The notes beneath the pieces are model-generated. The model saw only the letters and a list, made by a program, of their open reading frames with translations, was not told where the DNA came from and searched no databases. Shown piece by piece: positions 1 through 11,658 of a DNA stretch of 64,000 nucleotides (positions are counted from its first letter, which is position 1; each line of letters starts with the position of its first letter). Made by a program: the position numbers and the translations under genes. Source of the stretch: Megalobrama amblycephala (Eukaryota; Chordata; Actinopteri; Cypriniformes; Xenocyprididae); NCBI RefSeq assembly GCF_018812025.1, contig NC_063053.1:10619623-10683622 (forward strand), read 5' to 3'.

Positions 1-1187
1 AACGTACATATAGTGCATATAGAGATGACAAGTCAGCATTGTCGACTTCATCACTGCAGCCGAAAATACAGAAAACACTATTTTATCAATTCATTATTAA
101 AATGTTAAAGCAATCTATGCGATTTATGCATGCACAGTTCCTTTGATGCTACTTTGAAACAATCAGACTTGCGATTTTTTCTTGACTTACATTAAAAGAG
201 GGACAAATTCCTAGAGAAACTCTGAACACTCAGCAACCACTCAGAACAACCTAGCAACCATATAGCAATGTGATAACTACTCCGAAGTCATAGTGACAAC
301 ACTCTAGTACGTGTACTTTCTTTTCTTTCTTTACTTACTTTTGCGCTTTGTGAGTCGGTATTGATACTGGGTCAAATGCTGAAAATAACTTTATTGTTGC
401 CATCAGAGCCTCTCCAAACAGCAAAATAGAAATATATATTTCTGAAGCCAGCAAGGCAGATGTGCCGAGAGAAACTGTGCCCACTTACCCAACTGTAACA
501 ACCTCTGAGAGAAGAATCCTGGAATCACATCATGAACAGAATTCATCTCCAGATCCAGGGCAATGCCATCCAGACTCGACTTTCCTGTCACGAGGATTTG
601 TTCTGTTCTTAGAATGTGTCTGGAAGAGAAATGACAGTATAAACAAGGTTACAACGAGCTCCAGTTCAACAGCCTGGATTTCACAATCTACTTTCCCCTT
701 GTTGCATCTGCTTATAATGAATTCCCATAAATGTACAGCTCTCTGTATCTGGATATCTGCATATAATACCCTCCATAGCCCTGTCTTGAGTTCTGCCAGG
801 GATACTGTCAGTACTGGTGCAGGAGATAATTCAGAGACACAAAACAACTATTTTGCACAGGCATGACAAGATAAGCAGTCGTGATTAATAGGTATGGAGA
901 TGCCAGCAACCACAAACGCCTGGCATTCAGAACAGAGTTTGCTTAAAGAGAGAAAGGCAGGCTGTCTGAGAGAGGATGAGAAACAAATGAGACCTTTGTT
1001 GATCTGAACCCAGAGGAGACTTTTAATGACTTCATTTGAATTTCTTATCAAGACAGTCATCTTAAGTTAAACTAATGAAAAGTTGCAACACTGGACGTGA
1101 CGTGCGTCCTTGCTTTGCCTCTGATAAAAATTCCTTTAGCTTGAATGATAGATTGACTTTTTTTTAATCATAATTTCTATCAATGTC
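1..1187. other. Unassigned non-coding stretch
   Basis: I recognise no gene here. The longest frames (462-866 on the plus strand, 530-847 on the minus strand) overlap each other on opposite strands, match no family I know and lack convincing splice sites, so I treat them as chance. A short AGCAACC-rich run at about 218-310 is listed separately. Confidence 0.6.
218..310 (+). repeat. Degenerate AGCAACCA-type minisatellite fragment
   Basis: Loose tandem copies of a unit containing AGCAACCA and CTAGCAACCATATAGCAA. The same kind of sequence flanks the hAT element at 8137-9464, and appears in the reverse sense near 17385-17450. Units are too diverged for a clean period. Confidence 0.45.
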
Positions 1188-1325
1188 CTTCATTTACATT
1201 TATGCATTTGGCTGCTGTTTTTTGTGCACAGTGACTTGCATTGCATTCAAGGTATACATTTTATCACTCGGCTTTCCCTAGGAATTGAACCTACAACCTT
1301 GGCATTGTTGGCCCATGCTTACCTG
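1188..1325 (+). repeat. Teleost interspersed repeat (TTTATGCATTTGG type)
   Basis: Contains ACATTTATGCATTTGG, then GACTTGCATTGCATTCAAGG and a degenerate GGAATTGAACCTACAACC. This order is typical of a very common teleost repeat whose reverse complement carries a tRNA B-box-like GGGTTCGATTCCC. Other fragments lie at 46553-46612 (same sense) and 54740-54853 (opposite sense). Family recognition is from memory; whether it is a SINE or part of a LINE tail I cannot say. Confidence 0.5.
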
Positions 1326-1914
1326 TTTGCATTACTGAAGTGCTTTAATATTGAAAACCTTGGTTTTGTGTAAATGCTAACAAAATAACTGCTGTTCAAA
1401 AGTTTGGGGGGTTGGGGGTTTCCAAACAAAAATCAAAAAAGTCTATGTCAGTCTATCAGAGTTTATGAACAAACTGACTTGTTTTAGTATTCAACACCTT
1501 TGTTTTATCCTGGTCATACTCTAAGTGGAGATGACACTTGCTCTTCCTCCATACCCTCGATCACGTCTCTGTGTGTAACTCAACAGCTTGTCTTTTGCAG
1601 AGGGCAGGCCTGTGCTAATTAACATCTGTGTCTGAGAAGAGAGTCTAGTGCTCTTGATCATTAAAGGGCAGCGGAGAGCTTCAGGTCACAGCCTAACACA
1701 ACCACAATGTGAAAAAATTCCTCAGAGAAGCAGATAAACACCATAAATCCATTCAAATAACCCTGGGCTATTGCTAAAGTAAAGCCTGCTTTAGATGAGA
1801 GTGGCCTAATCCAATGTCCAACATGATAAATGCAAGCAGCTGACCTTGAAAAATGCGGCACAATGAGAAAAAATTTAAAAAAGTAATTTGAATGGCTTGT
1901 GTTGAACAGAAATG

Positions 1915-2069
1915 ATAAAGCCAGTGTTTGTTCTGCTGAATACAAAAGAAGATATTTTGAAGAACATTTGTAACCAAAGTTGTGGGGCACCATTGACTTC
2001 CACAGTATGGAAAAAAATACTGTTGAAGTCAAAGATGACAGAATTTTCATTTTTGGGTGAACTATCCCT
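1915..2069 (+). mobile_element. TTAA element of the GGGATAGTTCACCC family, right end only
   Basis: Ends in the family signature TTTTGGGTGAACTATCCCT followed by TTAA at 2070-2073. Internal words such as AGAAGATATTTTGAAGAACA and CCATTGACTTCCA match the usual body of this cyprinid family. The left terminus is missing or too diverged, so the left boundary is approximate. Confidence 0.7.
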
Positions 2070-2073
2070 TTAA

Positions 2074-3019
2074 GGAGAGCTTGGTGTTTGGAAAAGCACA
2101 ATACATTAGTATACACTATATAGTGAATAAAAGCCTAAATTAAATCTGTTCATCATATAAAGCAATTGTGTCTCTTCAGAAAATTTGGACTAAACCGCTC
2201 AATTCATATGGATTGTTTTTATGAACTTTTTGAAGTGTCAAAGTGGTGGTTGCATAGACTGTTAATAGACAGAAATCACTTTTTGGTGCATATCAAAAGT
2301 TCAGCTATTTGATACTATAAGGTTCTTAAATGGATAGCGTGAGTGAAGAGCTCATTGCCTTATGTTCTCTTTTGGCCTCTCTTACTAACCAAGGCTGGAA
2401 TCAATTAACCGTTAACACATCGACTACTTAACTTTAATTGAATGGGTCTGAGATGGGCTGAGCGCTTCTTGATTAGTTTTTAAATGCTTGGATGATATTA
2501 GACCACGTTCAAAGGAATCATACCGACTTAAGCACACAGTCATTACTTTGCCGTCTCTTCCCCAAATAAATATGATAAAATGATTAATTGGGCACTTTTC
2601 TCACTGTTGTTGGTGTTGTGCAGGTGGAGCACTTACACAAGGCAGACCGATTTTCCGTTGCCCGAGTGGAACCAAAGGGCAGTATTTCTAGCCATTCTTA
2701 AGACTTAAAGGTGGTCGATCCATCAGTGAGAGCCAGCCTGCTTTTAACCTTGTTACACTGCATGACCTCAGACAGCCTATAATTGAACACAAGCTAAAAA
2801 AAACGTTTGCCATCACAAATAAAATTTGACACAGAGCACCACAGGTTGCAAAAACCACATTGTAACACCCAAAGCCTGAGATGTGTACCTTTGGTGTCAC
2901 AAATGAGGTCAGCATGACCAAGGAACAAGACAAAACCATTTAATAGATCCCTCTCAGAGGAGTACAGGTGGCGCAGCACAGCAAACCAGACCTACTATAT
3001 TTCAACGATACACACTCTT
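2074..3019. other. Unassigned non-coding stretch
   Basis: No gene or clear repeat boundary seen. Around 2390-2480 there are several ATTA/TTAAT-type words (ATCAATTAACCGTTAACAC, TTTAATTGAATGGG), so a conserved regulatory element is possible but not shown. Confidence 0.5.
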
Positions 3020-3055
3020 GGTCCAAAAGTTTGGAATAATTAAGATTATATTTAA

Positions 3056-4423
3056 AGGTCCCGTTCTTCGTGATCCCATGTTTCAAACTTTAGTTAGTGT
3101 GCAATGTTGTTGTTAGAGTATAAATAAAATCTGTAAAATTTTAAAGCTCAAAGTTCAATGCCAAGCGAGATATTTTATTTAACAGAAGTCGCCTACATCG
3201 AACGGCCAGTTTGGACTACATCCCTCTACTTCCTTCTTTAATGACGCCACTAAAACAGTTTTTTGACTAACCTCCGCCCACAGGAATACACAAGAGTTGT
3301 GTTTGTAGAGTGTGTTTGTCGCCATGTCGTCGAAACGCTGTTATTTTCATCACGCAGTCCAATCACCGGGTCTGATTCCGGCTCAAATTGATAGGGTAAA
3401 ATTAAAGACATGTTTACAATAACACTGAGCGCATGCATCTCCACGTTATGGTAAGAGGCGTGATCTTTCCGGGCAAGGTTCGCTCAGAGCCATAGAGAGA
3501 CGCTAAGCTGCTGTCGAATCACAACACAGGAACCGCTGGCACAATCAGAACTCGTTACGTATTTCTGAAGGAGGGACTTCATAGAACAAGGAAGTCATCA
3601 GCCCGTTTTTATGACAGTGGAAACAGCGGTATACACAGTGCCCAAGGAAGTCGACCGGAAGTTGAAGTCGGCCACGTGCCGCCATCTTGTAGCAGAACTT
3701 CACTTGCGTTAGCCATCCCATTGACTCCCATTCATTTTGGCGTCACTTTGACAGCGAATAACTTTACATCTGAGGCGTTTAAAGACTCAATTTGTCCATT
3801 ATTTATTTCTAAAGATACACGACAATGTATAAAGGGCTCCATTACCTTCTATGTTACATTATGGCCCCGTAGAAACAGTTTTTGTAAAAATAGGCTAACG
3901 ATTGCGTCATAACCACTCGACTCTCTGTCGCACAGTAGAGAAATTACCGTACAGACAGGAGGAGAAGCTCGCAGGCAATAGTATGCATTAACTTAATATG
4001 GCGTACTGGCGTTACATTTTAAAATACTATACAAAATAATTAATCAGAATAATTACTCCTGCTCACTCACGCCAAAGAACTCCCCGCTCAAGCTCGCCGT
4101 CTCTGCAAGATTAACCATGGCAGATTGCACACACAGCTACTAGAAGATTTACATCTGTCAGACAGGTTGCTGACGTCATCAAGCTTAGTTTGAGTCTGCG
4201 CGTCAGAAACGGAAGTGCTAAAAATCGCTAAAAATGGGCTTCACTTGTCTCAATTGAGTTCCAATGGGGTCGCTGTGTCCATTTCTTTTACTGTCTATGG
4301 GTATACAGATAAGTAAATTATGTGAAAAATACTGTGTTTTTTTACACGCGAAACATGAACACATGTTATATTGCACACTATAAACACAATCAAAGCTTCA
4401 AAAAAACACGAAAAACGGGACCT
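3056..4423 (+). mobile_element. TTAA-flanked DNA transposon (AGGTCCCGTTCTTCG ends)
   Basis: Left end AGGTCCCGTTCTTCG, right end CGAAAAACGGGACCT, so the termini are inverted (AGGTCCCGTT). TTAA lies immediately outside at 3052-3055 and 4424-4427. No transposase is visible, so it is a non-autonomous element mobilised in trans. TTAA duplication is known for piggyBac and Kolobok superfamilies; I cannot decide between them. It carries a nested element at 3636-4299. A diverged relative lies at about 28100-28827. Confidence 0.85.
3636..4299 (+). mobile_element. hAT-like insertion with 8-bp target duplication
   Basis: The octamer GGTATACA stands on both sides (3628-3635 and 4300-4307), as hAT transposition leaves. 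The element begins CAGTGCCCAAGGAAG and ends ACTGTCTATG; its termini are only weakly inverted (CAGTG versus CATAG). The body is CpG-rich and holds no transposase. It sits inside the TTAA element 3056-4423 and is the youngest layer of the nest. Confidence 0.75.
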
Positions 4424-4690
4424 TTAAAGAAGTCTCTGCTCGCCAAGACTGCATTTCTTTGATCAAAAACACACTAAAACAGTAACATTGTGAAATATTA
4501 TTACAATTTAAAAGAACTGTTTTCTATTTTAACATATTTTAAAATGCAGTTTGGCCAAGCTGAATTTTGTTGCTAAAAAAACATTTCTTATTACCAATGT
4601 TTTAATTGTAATATCTTACATTATTACAGTTTTTACTTCATTTTAATTAAATAAATACAGCAGTGAATATAGCGAGGTCTATGTCTTAAA

Positions 4691-5610
4691 CCTGGAAATA
4701 GGATAATAATTGAAGCAAATAAGTTATGGCATAAAATGGAGAAGAAATGCTCTTTGGAACAGTCTCAAATAGTGCTGGATAAGGTTTTGCACAAACTTCG
4801 AATGGACATCTCACCTACAGTATTTCATCAATGCCACATATAAACACAAATTCAATAAACACATAATGTCAACAGAATGCTGAATGTTTGTGTATATGGC
4901 AGGGCAGACACAGAATAATTCAAATAAAATAGATGGGTCTAATCCTATTACCAGATCGGCAATGACCTTGTTCACAGATGGAGGCCTGTGTATTCTCTGT
5001 CTGTGCTTGTTCTCTTTCCAGGAAACAATCTGTTGTGACGTTGCCAACAGCCAGTGATAAAGTGGGCTATCAGGCCCAGTGGGCTTCTAGGCTCGTTTGG
5101 AAATATCTTTCTCTGTGTGCATTTCCCTTTCCGGGAGAGGAAGCAGATGCTTGGACACATAATGGTCATGCTACGACAAGCGTGTCTCAATAATGATGCA
5201 GGCCAGAAGAATGAGGATAGTGGTCTGTCTGTCTCTACAGCAAAATAGATATTTTTTTAAATTCCTGCATATCATACAATGTATTACACATACCATTATT
5301 TACTCATTGTTGTCATTTCAAACCTCCAGTACTTCTGCGGAACACAAAAGGACATAGAGCATCATGTTCTATATAACGGAAGTGGACATTGACTTTTAAA
5401 AAAATGAATTATTTATTTATTTATTTTAAAAGGAATACTTCATAAAAAAAATTTAACTTTTGATATTTACTCTTTCCATCATTTACTCCTCGTTTAACTA
5501 CAGTTGGCGATTTCTTATGAATCTGTAAATTTAAGTGTTCAAAAACACACGATTTAACATAAAATAGTTATGAATTGACGCCACAAACCATTGGTTCCTG
5601 TAAATTAGGG
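4691..5610. other. Unassigned stretch with an old TTAA-family fragment
   Basis: Mostly unremarkable AT-rich sequence. At about 5296-5360 the words TTATTTACTCATTGTTGTCA and TGCGGAACACAAAAGG resemble the body of the GGGATAGTTCACCC transposon family. Short overlapping frames at 4972-5248 on both strands show no recognisable domain. Confidence 0.5.
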
Positions 5611-5760
5611 GTGGAGGGCCACTGTCCTGCAGAGTTTAGCTCCAACCCCAATTAAACACACCTGAACCAGCTAATCAAGGTTTTTAGGCATACAGGAAAC
5701 TTCCAGGCAGGTGTGTTGTGTTAAGTTGGAGCTGAACTCTGCAGGACAGTGGCCCTCCAG
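5611..5760. mobile_element. Short inverted-repeat MITE (GGAGGGCCACTGTCC ends)
   Basis: About 150 bp. The left end TGGAGGGCCACTGTCCTGCA pairs with the right end TGCAGGACAGTGGCCCTCCA; the inverted match continues to about 35 bp per side with one or two mismatches. AGGGGT occurs directly outside both ends (5607-5612 and 5759-5764, overlapping the terminal bases), a possible short target duplication. The family is common in cyprinids and usually called hAT-like; no coding capacity. Confidence 0.75.
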
Positions 5761-7630
5761 GGGTCCATTCTTTATACCTTGCTTAATACATCTGAGATGA
5801 TTTGACAGATGCCAGATCTTCTAATCATAATAACTGAACTCTGGCTAATTTGGTTCTTCAAATGAATTCGCGGATTGGATTAAAATATCTGGATTAAGTT
5901 GTCTAAGATTACTGCGCGTTCTTATGTTCCCTGAAAAGGGCAGATGTAACGATACTCGAAACCACAATCAGCAATGCAGCGATTGGCTGGAGTCAATACG
6001 GCAATGTAATGACATCATATATTTAAAAAAAGACACCTGATGAAAAACTTGACGAATTTCTAGACATTTATAAAGAAACAGCCATGCAAATAAAATGACA
6101 GAAGTATAACATAAATGTTATAATAGATAAATTAAATGTGCACTGTTTTTTTTTTTTTTTTTTTACATGATTACCCAATTATTTAGGCTATATTCACGAT
6201 TTCTAGTATTTGTACAGGCACTTTTTATTTCCATGTTGTAATTAGCAACTAATTTACCTTTAAAGCAGATTTGACAGCATTAATTAAAGTTTCTTAAGGG
6301 TCAAGTTATCTGCATCTCCTGCTCTTCATCAAGCCACTCCCATAATAGCTGTCACGGTTCAAATTAATGCATGCAGGGCATAGACTAACATCATGTGTGT
6401 AAGACTCCAATAAAATTATTAGGTATTCCCTCACGAATGAATCTCTCAATGAGTAAAACTGGCTGTGTCTATATTATGATATACTACACAACATTATTAT
6501 TAATGTCCCTAGTTTACATTAGGGTACGCTTGTGGGAAAGTAGCAGTGGCTTGGACAAACGTTGAGCATCACCTCTGTTTAAAAAGATGCAATCTAAACC
6601 TGTTTACATGAAATAAGCCTGATCCCGAGCAGGTTTAAGCTTACGGATCTGTTGCTATGACAGCAAATCCAGGATAAGCGTCTAAGAACAGAACAATCCA
6701 AGACAAATAATGATTATTCAGAACAGAAACCAGAATAGGAAGACTTAAATGATGGCATGATGCACACATATTAACTAACCCTCATGATCCTTTTTGTTAA
6801 AAACCTTCACAGTTGAATTGGTTAATTTGTTCACTATGGGCAAACATATGCTAAAGGTTTTTGCTACATGGCATTAAGCGCACTATTATATAGTGTAATG
6901 TTTTTGGTGCATTTCTCCTGCCTCCTGTAACCCATTTGATGTAGTAATTGAGCAACTGACGAGGAGCTAGTGGACAGTTGCCATGGCAGGAGGAACAAAA
7001 AACAAAAAATAAACATGACCAACACAAAGCAAATAAGGCTTTCCCCTGCTCGTTTATCTATCCACAGGTCAATACAATAACGACACTAGGAAACATCACG
7101 GTCGACAATCACATCACTCACTCCAAACCTCCGAGAGAAATAGGACATTGAGAGATGCAATTACCCAGCACTCCGTCTCAATAGGACATCACCACTTCAC
7201 TGGACCACACTCCAAATAGAATAAACATTTGATTTGTTTGTTTAACATGACTCTAGTGGTCCTCGCTGTTAAATGGAGCAGTCTGAACGACCTTTGAGAC
7301 ACTGCGGCCAATTTTCCCAGACTTTGCCTTTAAATTGGACAACACATCGGTTTTCTCCTGATTGGTTGGGATTCAGAGAGAAGGAACCCTGGGTTTATTG
7401 GGCTGCATGCTGTGAATACACAGAACATAGACACAACATGTCACAAAAATAGATTGTCTTTTTGCCGATGCTGCCATTATTTACTCACCACCTTGTCATT
7501 CCATACCTGTATGGCGTTATATATTTCCTTTGGAAGACAAAATAATTTGTGAAGAATATTTGAGACAATGCTTTTCCAACGACAACTCATAGTGACCACC
7601 ATGTCTATCAAGCTCGATATGTCACATTAA
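5761..7630. other. Unassigned stretch with transposon fragments
   Basis: No gene seen. There is a T tract near 6148-6165. At 7475-7600 the words CCATTATTTACTCACCACC and TTGTCATTCCATACCTGTAT are remnants of the GGGATAGTTCACCC family body, without termini. The rest is unassigned. Confidence 0.55.
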
Positions 7631-7993
7631 AGGTGCAGTGTGTAAATTTTAGCGGCATCTAGTGGTGAGATTGTGAATTGCAATATAGAGAAGCTACGGT
7701 GGCCAATACAAGACAAAGATGTCGTCATCTGAGACAGAGAGAGTAGCCAGTCAAGCAAACGCGCTTTTTAGAGCAGTTTGTCCGTTTAGGGCTATTGTAG
7801 AAACATGCCGGTGCAAAATGGCGACTTTACATGTAAGGGGACCCGCGGTGTAGAGATAGAAATAGCTCATTCTAAGGTAATAAAAACATAATGGTTCATT
7901 ATGTAAGGTCTTTATACACCACTGATAACATAGTTATGTATATTATATTGCATTTCTGTCAATAGAGCCTCCTAAAATTTACACATTGCACCT
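7631..7993 (+). mobile_element. TTAA-flanked MITE (AGGTGCAGTGTGTAAA ends)
   Basis: 363 bp. Starts AGGTGCAGTGTGTAAATTTT and ends AAAATTTACACATTGCACCT, near-perfect inverted termini, with TTAA at 7627-7630 and 7994-7997. A second copy of the same family, opposite orientation, lies at 42525-42847. No open frame of note. Confidence 0.9.
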
Positions 7994-8002
7994 TTAAGCT
8001 TG

Positions 8003-8136
8003 ATATGAAACCATTAAGAACATCCTAGCTACTGCATAGCAATGCCCTGTTAAACACCCAGAACACCCTAGCAAAAGCCCAAGAACCCTAGCATCTGCCT
8101 AACAATGCTCTAACAACCACCCACATCACCCTATAG
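8003..8136 (+). repeat. AGCAACCC-type minisatellite, left part
   Basis: Diverged units of about 22-24 bp built on ACCCTAGCAACCA and CCCAGAACACCCTAGC. The array is cut by the hAT element at 8137 and resumes at 9465, so it is older than that insertion. Confidence 0.65.
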
Positions 8137-9464
8137 CAGTGGTTCCCAAACTTTTTAGCTTGGAGTACCCCCTGAAGGGATTACCATCCTTCTGCGTACC
8201 CCCTCTCTTCCACTTCGACTCCAGTCACACCTTTACCATTAAGGGACAATATTTGCCCCCTAAATTGATTTTCCAGTGCATTTTTTTTTTTTTTTTAGCT
8301 TTATGAATAACTTTATAAAATAAATATTGTTTTTAAATAAAAATGTTTTAAATAAAAAATGTTCAATAGAGAAATATGCAAGTAAAACTTTTAAATATTA
8401 AAGTAAACCGCCAGTAGGTGGCAGCAAGTCACTGTTTTTAAGAGTGAGTCATCGAGTCATATATTCAGTAACGAAGAAAGTGGCTGTGAATGAATCATTG
8501 AATCACTGACTCTCACGATTCGTTTAAAGCCGCAGAATTGTTCGCGAAACACAGACGTGTGTTGTAGTTCTGCTGTGGTTTTCGTTAGAACTATTATTTC
8601 ATTGCAAAATAGAGTAAATACTGACAGTACTGTGTTTAAAATTTACGTTTTATTTTTTGACCTGTTGTATAACAATGCCACGTTTGCAGTCATGTGGATA
8701 TTTGGGAACAATGGACCCTTCGCTAAGCCACGCCAAAAAACCGCCACAGGCCAATCATGGCTGCTGCTCGCGCTGGGAGCTTTAGCTTCAATTTTGATCA
8801 AATTATTTTCTAATCGGTTGCATATTATGTCATGGATATATCCCTTGAATGCATACTGCAGTCCCTTTTGTCTTGCTCTCTCAGATATTTCACCTGTTCG
8901 CCAAAAATGACTAATTATCTCCTTGAAAATGTCTGACACCGGTGCATACACACTGTAAATGACTTGCCAGACGCGGAAGCTTGACAGGCGTAGCAACAGT
9001 AACTAAGGAGGGCGGGGCTTAGCGAAGGGTCCATTGCATTCTTGCTTGTTATCATCATTAAATACAACTCACACAAGGTATGTTTTTGTATCGGAGAAAG
9101 TTTGAGTCTTAAATAGAAATTAATCCATTATTTATGTCTATATTTGTTCTTCATGCGAGTAAGTGCTAAATCTCTACTTTTACAAAGGTTCATTGAACGA
9201 CAGGAGCGTGATTTAAGGCAGCAGATTCTACACGCAATCTATCATTTGCATGCTGCTTGTTTTACAGTCTATGGTGGATACAGTAATTTTTGACTGCAAA
9301 TGATGAGGTAATTTGATTAAATGTACTGGATTTACGACATTTTGGAAGTTAGAAATACATGCTCGATTTTAATATTATTTTAAGGTAGAATTAAATGAAC
9401 TACTCAGCATTTTGTTCGCGTACCCCCTTTTGTTACCTCACGTACCCCAGTTTGGGAACCACTG
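8137..9464 (+). mobile_element. hAT-type DNA transposon with perfect 8-bp duplication
   Basis: Terminal inverted repeats CAGTGGTTCCCAAACT are perfect over 16 bp. CCCTATAG is duplicated exactly at 8129-8136 and 9465-9472. The subterminal parts contain repeated GTACCCCC words. 1.3 kb, no transposase seen, so non-autonomous. A smaller inverted-repeat element sits inside at 8709-9036. Overlapping frames at 8557-8910 and 8643-8996 are chance frames in transposon DNA. Confidence 0.92.
8709..9036. mobile_element. Nested MITE (CAATGGACCCTTCGC ends)
   Basis: 328 bp with inverted ends: left CAATGGACCCTTCGCTAAGC, right GCTTAGCGAAGGGTCCATTG, perfect over 20 bp and continuing with one mismatch (CACGCC against CCCGCC). 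No clear target duplication outside these ends. A diverged relative with TGACCCTTC ends lies at 21086-21589. Confidence 0.8.
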
Positions 9465-9640
9465 CCCTATAGCAATGCCTTAGCAAATGCCCAGAATGCC
9501 CTATAGCAACTACCTAGAAACCACAGAGAACACCCTTGCAGCCACATAGCAACACTCTAGCACAAAACCAGAACATCCTAGCTACTGCATAGCAACACCC
9601 TAGCAACCACACAGAATACAACAGCAACCAGAATTTTGAA
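9465..9640 (+). repeat. AGCAACCC-type minisatellite, right part
   Basis: Continues the array interrupted at 8136: units such as CCCTATAGCAACTACC, ACATAGCAACACTCTAGC and ATAGCAACACCCTAGCAACC. The period is about 22-24 bp and degenerate. Confidence 0.65.
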
Positions 9641-11658
9641 GAATATTTAAGATGCTTTTCCAGTGCGGTTGCTAGCAAGCCTGACCTTCAAACCATTTAA
9701 AATTTTCAGCCAACGTAAAGTTGTCTTTTATACTTTTTCTATCTAGTCTTTATATATATATAAATATTCTGAAGACATTCAATAGATTTATGTAAGTACT
9801 ATTGAGTTGTCTCACGTACATATCTGTTGTAACTTTCCTAAGCAATTCACAAACTTTGTATTGTGGTACTTCTCATTGTATATCTAGGATTAACCACTTT
9901 AGTTGTAGCATTTTGGATAAAATTGTCTGAAAAATTAATACATAAGGAGGAGATTGAAATATAAGTTCTTAAGGCTCTTAAATGTCATTTTCCATTCCAA
10001 ATATCTAAATTGGCATGTGAGAACCAATGGAATTTGGTGTCAGTGATATCACCGGCGATGTCATTGGTGGCAAACCAAATTGGTTCATCGAGCCATGTGA
10101 CATATAAGTTTAATATATGAGATTTTCATTAAAGAATTACTTAAATGTCCTTCTTTTCCAAACACAAAGCAATAGGACTTCCAAAAGTCTTGGAACGTAG
10201 CACCTGAGACATGTCTTTTTTGTTGTTCATTTCAGAGCTTGACAGAACCTGTTGTTGTATAAAAAGTGCTATGTAAAGATTCCTAAATGTTAACATATAA
10301 ACAGCATACATTCTAATGACAACAGGTGAGTAAATGTTGACAGAATCTTTATTTTTGGGCGAACTATTCCTATAAGTGTCTAGCATCCGTAAGAGTTCTG
10401 CACTAGTTGGCTCGACCCAGCCTCAAACTCTTCTGTATTCAGTGCTGGAGATACGGCTCACTGTACGAGACTTACTCGCTTGAGTAGCAGGCCATTTTTT
10501 TTTTTTTTTTTGGTGCCAATTAAAATGAAACAGTAGAGCTAGACAGTCCTCCACACTTGTGTTCCATCTCCCCTTCCACATTTTTATTGCATCCCGGCAC
10601 TTTCATTCATTGAGCAGATGAATAAATGGGGAAGAAAGAGTGACTTTCTGGTTTCTAATGTGCGAACGCCTCATTTGTGTAATTGTGTCATGCATGCATT
10701 AGCATGGAGCTTCAGGTGCCTAATTGCTCTGCTTTAATATTTCAGCGAGCGCTCGTTTCCTCACAGTGCTGACCGCTAGTCCTACTGACTGAACTCCGGA
10801 ATGAAGGAGAAACAGAAGGGCATTGAAAAAAGAAAGTTTCAAAGCCCAGGAGTACAAAGAGAGAGATATGACAAGTAGAGTCTTTAATTTGTCAACTTGG
10901 AACTCTTAAGCATTAAGCATCTTTTTTGTTTTTGTTTTGAGTGATACTTTACCACCAAGACTGCAGCAAGACAACAATGCGACTCTCTATAAAGTACGTA
11001 TCACTCTTATCAGTGCACAGCTGAGAGGATGTGGGCGATAAAGTCAAGGGAGGTTACGGTGGAGTGCAGACCAGCGCACTGAGGATTCGTCAAAAGGCTT
11101 CAGCAGAAATGAGCTGCTGCCTGACTCTCTGAGAGCAAAATAAAGAAGCAGTCAAGTGTTTCCTCGAAAATTGAGTGCTGAGAGAGCAAGCATATATCAG
11201 TTTATCATAAGGCTAATGAAGCTAATACATACTCCATTATTCAGACATGACCTAACGGGCTTTTGTAAAACAAACTGAGAAGGCATGAACAAAGAGGATT
11301 AGAATAATTTACGACTCAATCTGCTAAATAACCTTCCGCAAAAACGTATTGCTACTCTCACTATTTGTCTGACACCTGTTGTCTAGTGAATGACTTTCAA
11401 ATTTTCAACAAGTGTCTGGCAGAAAACACCACTCACTTTTTAATCCACGTTGATATCATCGTTTTCATAAAGCATTCAGGAGCTGATAAATGCACAAAAT
11501 CAAATAAATAATCAATTTTGCATCAACATAGCATCACGTCAAAATCACCAAATAAAAACTTCATCAGCACACATTCTTGCTCTAATATCACTAATATTAA
11601 ATATTAAAATTAAGAACTCATTTACTGTATTTTCTCACCATGTTCGTGTGCATCTTAA
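9641..11658. other. Unassigned stretch, possible regulatory DNA
   Basis: No gene seen. At 10318-10377 a worn right end of the GGGATAGTTCACCC family is visible (GGTGAGTAAATGTTGACAGA, TTTGGGCGAACTATTCCTA). A T tract lies at 10495-10512. The segment 10600-10800 is unique-looking and contains ATGCATGCATTAGCATGG and GCCTAATTGCTCTGC. Confidence 0.5.

Larger units (their letters stand above)
3020..4690 (+). repeat. CAAAAGTTTGG-type repeat, split by a later insertion
   Basis: The left piece (3020-3055) carries CCAAAAGTTTGGAATAATTA. The right piece (4428-4690) resumes with GAAGTCTCTGCTCGCCAAG, GCATTTCTTTGATCAAAAA and GTGAAATATTATTACAATTT. Copies at 19745-20012 and 56950-57245 show the same order of words without this gap. 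The 1.37-kb block between the pieces is a TTAA transposon, listed next. Confidence 0.75.

Noticed and set aside
462..866. A 134-codon frame on the plus strand with an overlapping 105-codon frame on the minus strand
   Set aside because: No recognisable domain, no convincing splice context and mutual overlap; treated as chance.
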